Source: Chitinophaga varians (GTDB taxonomy: Bacteria > Bacteroidota > Bacteroidia > Chitinophagales > Chitinophagaceae). From it: 64,000 bases of DNA. This document shows positions 1 to 6,845 of this stretch, in pieces. The notes under the pieces are model-generated. The model did not search any database and had not been told where the DNA came from. It saw only the letters and a program-made list of their open reading frames with translations. Position 1 is the first letter of the stretch, and each line of letters begins with the position of its first letter. The translations under genes were made by a program, and so were the position numbers. Location of the stretch: contig NZ_JACVFB010000001.1 in NCBI RefSeq assembly GCF_014529945.1, positions 62,001 to 126,000 of the forward strand, read 5' to 3'.

Positions 1-2
1 TT

Positions 3-149
3 CATCAGACCATACCTGCTCAGCATGTGCTACGGACGTACCCGGAAAATGCACACATGAACGACGAGGAGTTTAAAGAATATTTAAGGCTCAGATTGAG
101 CACCCATTTGAAAAAATTGTTTAAAGCAATCCTTACACATGAATTCTAG
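3..149 (+). CDS. C-terminal fragment of a regulator-like protein (5' end outside window)
   Basis: The frame is open from the window edge to TAG at 147-149 and encodes 48 residues ending in a charged helical tail (EEFKEYLRLRLSTHLKK). Its end overlaps the ATG of the TolC-like gene at 139 by 11 bp, so the two are probably co-transcribed and translationally coupled. In Bacteroidota a TetR/AcrR regulator often leads a TolC/HlyD/MFS efflux operon, and this tail would suit the ligand-binding domain of one. The TetR assignment rests on context only, because the DNA-binding part lies outside the window. Confidence 0.5.
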   Translation, partial: HQTIPAQHVLRTYPENAHMNDEEFKEYLRLRLSTHLKKLFKAILTHEF

Positions 150-1500
150 AAGCATATACAACCGATTATATGCGCTTACATCCGGAATCGTGCTGACGCT
201 GGTTTTTCAGGCAGCATCCGCACAGCAAAGCGTAAAACCGCTTTCGTTAAATGAAGCCATATCGCTGAGTCTCCAAAACAGCAAACAATTGAAGGCCAGC
301 CAGGCCCGCATCGAAGAGGCCAACGCTAACGTTAAAACAGCCAACGAAAGACAGTTGCCCGACGTAAGCATCTCCGGCTCTTACCTGCGACTGACACAGC
401 CTAACCTTGACCTGAAGCTCGGCAAAGGGGGCAGCAACCCCGGCGGCGGTTCTGGCATGGAAGCACCGAAAGTAGATCAGGCAGCTTATGGTATGGCCAA
501 TGTGTCCATCCCCGTATTTGCCGGTATGATGATACAAAGCGGCAAAGAAGCGGCCCGCTACCTCGCACAGGCAGCTAAACTGGACGCTGATAAAGACCGG
601 GATGATGTGATCGAAAACACCATCGGCGCTTACAGCAACCTTTATAAAGCCAACCAGGCGGTGAAACTGATGGAGGAAAACCTGAGACAGTCCACCCAGC
701 GCGTAAAAGACTTCTCCAATCTGGAAAAGAACGGCCTGCTGGCACGCAACGATCTCTTAAAGGCAGAACTGCAACAGTCTAATTATGAACTGTCCCTCAT
801 GGACGCTCAGAACAGCCTGAAAGTAGCCAACCTCAACATGAACATCATGCTGGGCCTGCCAGACAATACAGCGTTGCAACTGGACACCACCGTGTTTAAA
901 ACAGATGATAAAACAGACGGCAGGGGCGTAGCGGAATTTGAACAACTGGCTTACCAGAACCGTAAAGACGCAGCCTCCCTCGGCGCTAAAGAGAAAGCAG
1001 CTTTCGCTAACGTGAAAGGCGTGAAAGGTGAATATTATCCTTCTCTCGCGGTAACCGGTGGTTATGTGGCCGCCTACATCCCGAATGTAGTGACCATCAC
1101 CAACGCGGTAATGGCCGGTGTGGGCGTGAAATACAACCTCTCTTCCCTCTGGAAAACAGGTAGCAGGGTGGCCAGCGCAAAAGCACAGCTTGCGCAGCTA
1201 CAGGCCAATGAGGCCAATCTCACAGACGCTATCCATCTCGATGTGGTGCGGTCTTACGAAAACTACCTCCTGAGCAGGAAAAAAATGGACACTTATATTA
1301 AGGCAATAGAACAGTCAGAAGAGAATTACCGTATCACGAAGAACAAACACGATAACAATCTGGCTACCACCACCGACCTGCTGGATGCGGATGTGGCCAA
1401 CCTTCAGGCTCATCTGAACTACACCTTCGCAAGGGCAGACGCACTGGTGGCCTACAACAAATTGTTACAGGCATCGGGAATACTCGACAACAACAAATAA
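139..1500 (+). CDS. TolC family outer-membrane efflux protein
   Basis: The 453-residue product has a signal peptide (hydrophobic core about residues 10-26, cleavage near ASA-QQ at 28). Two TolC-type coiled-coil halves follow: the first starts at LSLNEAISLSLQNSKQLKAS, and the second ends with the family-typical ATTTDLLDADVANLQA stretch and a YNKLLQASG tail. Proteins of this family trimerise into an outer-membrane channel-tunnel. It is the first complete gene of a tripartite efflux operon, followed 25 bp later by an HlyD-type adaptor and then a DHA2 transporter. Family and length are a good match; the exported substrate cannot be read from sequence. Confidence 0.93.
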   Translation: MNSRSIYNRLYALTSGIVLTLVFQAASAQQSVKPLSLNEAISLSLQNSKQLKASQARIEEANANVKTANERQLPDVSISGSYLRLTQPNLDLKLGKGGSNPGGGSGMEAPKVDQAAYGMANVSIPVFAGMMIQSGKEAARYLAQAAKLDADKDRDDVIENTIGAYSNLYKANQAVKLMEENLRQSTQRVKDFSNLEKNGLLARNDLLKAELQQSNYELSLMDAQNSLKVANLNMNIMLGLPDNTALQLDTTVFKTDDKTDGRGVAEFEQLAYQNRKDAASLGAKEKAAFANVKGVKGEYYPSLAVTGGYVAAYIPNVVTITNAVMAGVGVKYNLSSLWKTGSRVASAKAQLAQLQANEANLTDAIHLDVVRSYENYLLSRKKMDTYIKAIEQSEENYRITKNKHDNNLATTTDLLDADVANLQAHLNYTFARADALVAYNKLLQASGILDNNK

Positions 1501-1525
1501 CAACAAACCAATAAACTACAAAGCT

Positions 1526-2653
1526 GTGGAAACGCAAACAAAAGCTACGAATAATATATCTACCATGCAGGAAACATCCGCGCCTAAAAAGCGCAGCAAA
1601 GGGTTCGTGATCGTACTGGCCGCTCTGGTACTGGGTGGCGGCGCGTTCGGTATCTCCAAATACATCCATAGTCTGCACCACGAAGAAACAGACAACGCGC
1701 AGATCGACGCGAATGTGAGCCCCGTCATTCCGAGAGTATCAGGTTTTGTGAAAGAAGTAAGAGTAAAAGATAACCAACACGTGAAAAAAGGCGATACCCT
1801 CGTGGTGCTCGACGACCGTGACCAGGCTATCAGAGTACAACAGGCGGAAAATGCCCTGGGTACCGCAAAAGCTAATCTGGGTGCTGCTGAAGCTACCACC
1901 AGCGCTGCGGAAACAGGCATCAGCACCGCACAGGCTAACGTCAGCACTATCGACGCACAGATCGAAGCCGCGAAGGTGAACATCTGGAGAGCCAATCAGG
2001 ACTATGAGCGTTATGCTAACCTGATCAAAGATCACTCCATCACCCAGCAACAATACGAACAGGCACTGGCTGCCAAACAAACCGCTGAACGCCAGCTCGA
2101 TGTACTGGTAAGACAGAAAGCAGCAGCTGCCCGTCAGACTTCTGTGGTGACTTCCCAAAGCAGCGCGACAGCTAAACAGATCAATCTGGCCAACGCCGCT
2201 ATCAAACAACGTGAAACCGATGTGGACGACGCTAAACTGGTGCAGTCCTACACCGTGATCACCGCGCCGGAAGATGGTGTTGTATCCAAAATATATGTGC
2301 AGCCCGGTCAATATATTTCTGCCGGCCAGTCTCTCTTCAGCGTGGTAATGGATACTGCTCCATGGGTAGTCGCCAACTTCAAAGAAACACAGCTGGAAAA
2401 AATGAAACTCGGCCAGAAAGTGACCGTACATATCGACGCGTTCCCCGGCACGCCGCTGGAAGCCAAACTGACTTCCTTCTCACCAGCTACCGGCGCTAAG
2501 TTTGCCCTGCTGCCTCCGGACAACGCTTCCGGTAACTTCGTAAAAGTAGTACAACGTCTCCCGGTGAAAATCGAATTCGATGACCCGAACAATGAACTGA
2601 TCAAAAGGTTGCGCCCGGGCATGAACGTACTGGTAGACGTGCATCTCAACTAA
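1526..2653 (+). CDS. HlyD/EmrA-type membrane-fusion (periplasmic adaptor) protein
   Basis: The product has one N-terminal membrane segment (about residues 26-46, FVIVLAALVLGGGAFGISKY) after a Lys/Arg-rich start. A split biotinyl-lipoyl half-motif comes next (DNAQIDANVSPVIPRVSGFV), then a long alpha-hairpin rich in Ala/Gln, then the second lipoyl half (VITAPEDGVVSKIYVQPGQY) and a beta-barrel region. It links the inner-membrane transporter to the TolC-like channel. The frame opens with GTG at 1526; an in-frame ATG at 1565 would remove 13 polar residues and is equally possible. It sits between tolC-like and MFS genes, as expected for EmrA. Confidence 0.92.
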   Translation: METQTKATNNISTMQETSAPKKRSKGFVIVLAALVLGGGAFGISKYIHSLHHEETDNAQIDANVSPVIPRVSGFVKEVRVKDNQHVKKGDTLVVLDDRDQAIRVQQAENALGTAKANLGAAEATTSAAETGISTAQANVSTIDAQIEAAKVNIWRANQDYERYANLIKDHSITQQQYEQALAAKQTAERQLDVLVRQKAAAARQTSVVTSQSSATAKQINLANAAIKQRETDVDDAKLVQSYTVITAPEDGVVSKIYVQPGQYISAGQSLFSVVMDTAPWVVANFKETQLEKMKLGQKVTVHIDAFPGTPLEAKLTSFSPATGAKFALLPPDNASGNFVKVVQRLPVKIEFDDPNNELIKRLRPGMNVLVDVHLN

Positions 2654-2659
2654 TCATAC

Positions 2660-2795
2660 ATGAATGCATCATGACCAGGGGTTAATAGTTGAACCGGTCC
2701 AGATATTTTCGGCGGAAACCATCAGCTTCAACAAAAGACCTCAAAGACAGGAAACCACCGGCTTGATTATTAATTCCTGGTCAACCTGCATTCAT
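2660..2795. repeat. Long imperfect inverted repeat between adaptor and transporter genes
   Basis: Arms 2660-2698 and 2757-2795 are complementary over 39 positions. I count 35 pairable positions, five of them G-T (G-U in RNA), with one 3-nt internal mismatch (2669-2671 against 2784-2786) and one A-C mismatch. The loop is 58 nt (2699-2756). The repeat fills most of the 159-bp gap between the hlyD-like and MFS genes and would form a long hairpin in the operon transcript. It has no U-tract, so it is not a standard terminator. It could be an mRNA stability or attenuation element, or a small MITE-like insertion. Confidence 0.75.
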
Positions 2796-2812
2796 TCAAA
2801 ATAAATCGCTGC

Positions 2813-4390
2813 ATGCAACAAGAATCATTGGTAGAATACGGCTCACGCAGGGTGATCATCACGATCACCGCTATCTTCTGCGCGCTGCTTGAAATCGTGG
2901 ATACCACTATCGTGAATGTGGCCTTGAACGACATGCGTGGCAACATGGGCGCCACACTCAGTGAGATCAGTTGGGTGATCACCGCCTATGCCATCGGTAA
3001 CGTAATCATTGTACCGATGACCAGCTGGTTATCCCAACAGTTCGGCCGCCGTAACTACTTCGCTGCCTCAGTCATCATATTCACCGTTTCCTCTTTCCTC
3101 TGCGGTAACGCCACAGCCATGTGGGAGCTGATACTCTTCCGCTTCATACAAGGCCTCGGAGGAGGTGCACTGCTGGTAACGTCACAAACAATTATTACAG
3201 AAAGTTATCCTCCCGAAAAACGCGGTGTTGCCCAGGCGATCTATGGCCTCGGTGTCATCATCGGCCCCACACTGGGTCCTCCGTTGGGTGGTTATATTAC
3301 CGATAACTATTCCTGGCCTTACATCTTCTATATCAACATCCCTATCGGTGTGATCGCTACCCTGCTGACTTTACAGTTCGTGCGCAGCCCGAAATATGCG
3401 GAGAAGAAGGCCATCAATGAGATCGACTTTCTGGGTATCATATTACTCGCCGTCACCGTAGGTTGTCTCCAGTTTGTACTGGAACGTGGGCAGGAAGATG
3501 ACTGGTTCAGTGATCCTACTATCACCCTCTTATCTGTGATGAGCGCCCTGGGCCTGTTTTTCTTCATCTGGCGCGAGCTGACCTATAAGAACCCGATCGT
3601 GGAACTGCGGGTATTGAAGAACGGGAACCTGAGGGTAGGTACCATCCTCTCGTTTATATTGGGCTTCGGCCTTTATGGCTCTACGTTCATCATTCCGTTG
3701 TACACCCAAAGTACGCTGGGATGGACCGCCACCCAGTCTGGTATGCTGATGATACCGGCGGCACTGACTACCGCTTTCATGATGCCGATCATCGGTAAGC
3801 TGCTGGAGAAAGGGGTGCCGCAACAGTATCTGGTGGCATTGGGAATGTTATTGTTCTTTGTCTATAGTTTCTGGGGATATCTGATTATTACCCCTTCCGA
3901 TACCGGCGCGGATGCGTTCTTCTGGATGCTGATCGTGCGCGGGGTAGGTATGGGCCTGCTCTTTATCCCGATCACCACACTGGCGCTGTCGTCCCTGAAA
4001 GGTCAACAGATTGGTCAGGGTGCGGCCTTCACCGGTATGATGCGTCAGCTCGGCGGTTCCTTCGGGGTGGCATTGATCACCACTTTTATGGCCCGTCAGA
4101 ACATGGTGCACAGAAGCGACCTGGTATCTAAACTGGATACCAACAACCCGGACGTCATGAACCGTGTTAACGGCCTGGCACACAACTTCGCCGCCAAAGG
4201 CATGGACGCCGGTACTGCTGTCAGAAGCGGATACAAGGTACTGGACTACAGCATCGCCAAACAAGCCGCTGTCATGTCTTACATGGACGTGTTCCTGTAC
4301 CTGGGACTGATGTTCCTCATCTGTATCCCGTTTGTACTGATGGTAAGAGCTAAGAAAGCTGCAAAACTGGATCCGTCAGCGATGCACTAA
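2813..4390 (+). CDS. DHA2-family MFS drug:H+ antiporter (EmrB/QacA-like)
   Basis: The 525-residue inner-membrane protein has about 14 predicted membrane segments. Early in the sequence it has DTTIVNVALNDMRGNMG (motif D1-like) and SWLSQQFGRRNYF (motif A region); motif C-like GLGVIIGPTLGPPLGGYI is at about residues 144-161. Length and motifs match EmrB/QacA DHA2 transporters. It is last in the tolC-hlyD-MFS operon, followed after about 70 bp by a strong terminator. It would use proton motive force to push substrates, often amphipathic drugs or bile-type compounds, through the adaptor and TolC channel. The substrate is unknown. Confidence 0.94.
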   Translation: MQQESLVEYGSRRVIITITAIFCALLEIVDTTIVNVALNDMRGNMGATLSEISWVITAYAIGNVIIVPMTSWLSQQFGRRNYFAASVIIFTVSSFLCGNATAMWELILFRFIQGLGGGALLVTSQTIITESYPPEKRGVAQAIYGLGVIIGPTLGPPLGGYITDNYSWPYIFYINIPIGVIATLLTLQFVRSPKYAEKKAINEIDFLGIILLAVTVGCLQFVLERGQEDDWFSDPTITLLSVMSALGLFFFIWRELTYKNPIVELRVLKNGNLRVGTILSFILGFGLYGSTFIIPLYTQSTLGWTATQSGMLMIPAALTTAFMMPIIGKLLEKGVPQQYLVALGMLLFFVYSFWGYLIITPSDTGADAFFWMLIVRGVGMGLLFIPITTLALSSLKGQQIGQGAAFTGMMRQLGGSFGVALITTFMARQNMVHRSDLVSKLDTNNPDVMNRVNGLAHNFAAKGMDAGTAVRSGYKVLDYSIAKQAAVMSYMDVFLYLGLMFLICIPFVLMVRAKKAAKLDPSAMH

Positions 4391-4457
4391 CGGTCTCGTT
4401 TTTCGACATAAAATTATTGTTGCAATAACAGTGTAACAGTTGTAGGTTTAGGTAAAT

Positions 4458-4490
4458 AAGCCCCGATATTCATCGGGGCTTTATTTTTTT
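4458..4490. terminator. Intrinsic terminator of the efflux operon
   Basis: A perfect 9-bp stem (AGCCCCGAT at 4459-4467 with ATCGGGGCT at 4472-4480) has a 4-nt loop, A residues before it and a T-rich tract to 4490. It lies between the convergent MFS gene and amidohydrolase gene, so it may work on both strands. Confidence 0.9.
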
Positions 4491-4517
4491 CTACAACATT
4501 TATAGAGAGAAGGAAAA

Positions 4518-5849
4518 TCAGAAGACGATATTACCCTGATGAATCAGCGACTTCACAGGGGAGATGCGGGATACCGCTTCGGCTGAACAGCTGGCATCTA
4601 CCAGGACCATATCTGCCGCATCATCTGCTTTAGGCCATTGGCGGGTACCTTTGTCATCCAGCGGGAGAATATTGTGGGTGGCTATCTTCAGGCACCTGGA
4701 CAAATCGAACTCGGTACGGTAGCCGTACAGTTGAGCCATCAGGTTGGCTTTCTGCAGAACACTGCCGGAACCGAAAGTGCTCCAGTGGTCAATGATGCAA
4801 TCGTTGCCGGCCTGTACGTCCACGCCGTATTTGTACAGGGTAGGAATCGGCATAATCGTGCTGCCGAAAGGAATGGTGGTCATAATACCAATACGGGCGT
4901 TGCCCAGTTTTTCAGCTACTTCCTCCAGTTTTTTATTATCCATTTTTGCCAGCGCAAAACTATGGCTGACATAGGTTTTACCTTTCAGCACCGGATTTTC
5001 ATTGACTTTATTGATCAGGTATTCGATAGTTTTGACGCCTGACTCGCCTGCTTCATGCAGATGGATGTCGATGCCTTTGTGGTGGTCCAACGCCAGCTGC
5101 ACTACAAAGTCCATGTGCTTTTCTATGCTGCCGTCGATGCTGTACGGGTCCAGGCCACCAATATAGTCGATGTCCATTTTGGCGGCTTCTTTCATCAGTG
5201 CTGCGGAAGGGGTATAGAAGATGCCATGCTGCGGAAAAGCAACCAGTTCCGCGGAGAAACCGTCTTTTTTATTTTCCAGCGCTTTCTCCAGATTTTTAAG
5301 TGAGTTTAATCCGGAGGTAGGTTCTATGTTGACATGACTTCTGGCGAAGCTGGTGCCTTTGGACTGCAGCAGTTCAATCAGTTGCCCGGTACGGGCAGTA
5401 GATGTCTTCAACAGCTCGGGTATCACCTGTTGTTCAAAGGCGATCATGTCTTTTACAGACTTGTTCTTTTTCAGGTGTGCTTTCCAGGGGAGACCATAAA
5501 ATGTTTTGTCGAGGTGGATATGCATATCACGGAATGCCGGCAGCAGCAGCCACCCTTTGGCATCCACAGCTTTGGCGCCGGGCTGGTTAGGCAATACGGA
5601 TGTTATTTTCCCATGGCTGATGTCGAGGGTAAAAAGATCAGTGGTGGTACCGGTCACTTCTCCTTCTTCATATTGGAAGCCTGTTTCCAGCCGTACATTT
5701 TTCAGGGTGAAACTTTTGCCGGTGCTGGCAGCGGCGTGTGTCTCGCTGGCAGTGGCGCCGGCAGCGTTGCTGGTCAACAGGCTGCCACCTGCGGCCAGTA
5801 ATATGGAAGAGTGCTTGAGAAAATCTTTGCGCGAAATAGAAGAAGCCAT
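4518..5849 (-). CDS. Tat-exported amidohydrolase, cytosine-deaminase-like
   Basis: The 443-residue product starts with a Tat-like signal (SRKDFLKHSS, then an Ala/Leu core), so it is probably periplasmic. Amidohydrolase metal-site motifs are visible: HIHLDK with His110 and His112, DIHLHEAGES, YVSHSFALA and QAGNDCIIDHW. HxHLDK followed by the ND..DHW segment resembles the CodA/atrazine-hydrolase branch, which deaminates or hydrolyses ring C-N bonds. ATG at 5849 puts the Tat motif at the N-terminus; an upstream in-frame start at 5891 would bury it behind 14 residues. The gene follows an AraC regulator on the same strand with a 78-bp gap. The natural substrate is not inferable. Confidence 0.85.
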   Translation of the reverse strand: MASSISRKDFLKHSSILLAAGGSLLTSNAAGATASETHAAASTGKSFTLKNVRLETGFQYEEGEVTGTTTDLFTLDISHGKITSVLPNQPGAKAVDAKGWLLLPAFRDMHIHLDKTFYGLPWKAHLKKNKSVKDMIAFEQQVIPELLKTSTARTGQLIELLQSKGTSFARSHVNIEPTSGLNSLKNLEKALENKKDGFSAELVAFPQHGIFYTPSAALMKEAAKMDIDYIGGLDPYSIDGSIEKHMDFVVQLALDHHKGIDIHLHEAGESGVKTIEYLINKVNENPVLKGKTYVSHSFALAKMDNKKLEEVAEKLGNARIGIMTTIPFGSTIMPIPTLYKYGVDVQAGNDCIIDHWSTFGSGSVLQKANLMAQLYGYRTEFDLSRCLKIATHNILPLDDKGTRQWPKADDAADMVLVDASCSAEAVSRISPVKSLIHQGNIVF

Positions 5850-5927
5850 ATGATATGATCGTTTTACGCAAAAATAAAACGAGGGACGCATGCAATGATG
5901 GATGAATTATGCCAGAACTTGTAAGTT

Positions 5928-6776
5928 TTATAACTGATCTCTGAATTGTCGGGGTGAAATGCCCGTCTGGCTTTTGAAGAAATTGGAAAAATAGGAGAGA
6001 TCATTAAACCCGAGATCAAAAGCGATCTCTTTGATTGATTTTCCGGAAGCCTGTATCTGGCGCTTGGCTTCGAGGATGACCCGATGTTGTATGAGGAACG
6101 TGGCCGGTAGGTGAAAATGTCTTTTACAGAGGATATTCAGATAATTAGGGGAGATATTGAGTTGACCGGCGTAGAAGGCGACAGACTTTTCTGTTTTATA
6201 ATGCTGGTCGATCAGCGCATGATACTTTTGCAGGGCTGGCTTAGCCCGGTATACCAACAGATCGTCGAACTTACGCTCTGCTTCACGGGTAACCAGCTGG
6301 GCAATCAGGCAGCTACGGAGATGAACGATCTCCCGGGAAACAGGTGATTGTCCCAGTTCCTGTTGTATAGCCCGGAATTCGTAAAATAGTTTGTGGAAAC
6401 TCTCCTCCGTCAGATCGATTACCGGATGCTGCTGATACAAGGCAAAAGGAAATTGCAGCGCATTGGAAAAGGTTTCAAAAAAAGGACGGCTGATCATCAG
6501 CTGATGAGCGACCATCTTCCTGCTGAACTCCCATTTGTGTACCTGGTCCGGGAACAGCAGGTGGACCTGATAAGGCGCCACGTTGTAATCAATGAAATCA
6601 ATAGCATGGGTACCGCTTCCGTTTTCTATCAGCAGAAAAACAAAAAAGTCATGTTTGTGCGGCTTTTCAATCAGTCGCTCTCCGCGGATTTCGTGGTACA
6701 GGAAATTACAGGCATCCTGCTGTTCGCCCTGAAATGCCCTGATATCCAATACCGGAAACTGCTCTCTTGCCTTCAT
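5928..6776 (-). CDS. AraC family transcriptional regulator
   Basis: The product of about 282 residues has an N-terminal cupin-like sensing domain (HKHDFFVFLLIENGSGTHAID) and a C-terminal pair of helix-turn-helix motifs. The second contains the family signature (KEIAFDLGFNDLSYFSNFFKS, ending GISPRQFRDQ). ATG at 6776 is preferred over a TTG five codons upstream. It lies between a TonB-dependent receptor and an amidohydrolase on the same strand and is a plausible local activator of either. A strong hairpin separates it from the receptor gene, so it probably has its own promoter. The ligand is unknown. Confidence 0.92.
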   Translation of the reverse strand: MKAREQFPVLDIRAFQGEQQDACNFLYHEIRGERLIEKPHKHDFFVFLLIENGSGTHAIDFIDYNVAPYQVHLLFPDQVHKWEFSRKMVAHQLMISRPFFETFSNALQFPFALYQQHPVIDLTEESFHKLFYEFRAIQQELGQSPVSREIVHLRSCLIAQLVTREAERKFDDLLVYRAKPALQKYHALIDQHYKTEKSVAFYAGQLNISPNYLNILCKRHFHLPATFLIQHRVILEAKRQIQASGKSIKEIAFDLGFNDLSYFSNFFKSQTGISPRQFRDQL

Positions 6777-6790
6777 GGGGGGAAAATACA

Positions 6791-6845
6791 AAAAATCCTC
6801 CCAGATTCCCAGGGCATGAGCCCTGGGGATCTGGGAGGATTTTTA
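6791..6845. terminator. Long bidirectional terminator hairpin with REP-like core
   Basis: A nearly perfect hairpin of over 20 bp has A/T tracts on both sides (AAAAATCCTCCCAGAT on the left, ATCTGGGAGGATTTTT on the right). Its core is CCCAGGGC-ATGA-GCCCTGGG (6808-6827). It overlaps the TAA of the TonB receptor gene (6843-6845) and would end its minus-strand transcript. The same core palindrome recurs at 52761-52780 and 53039-53058. Confidence 0.88.
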
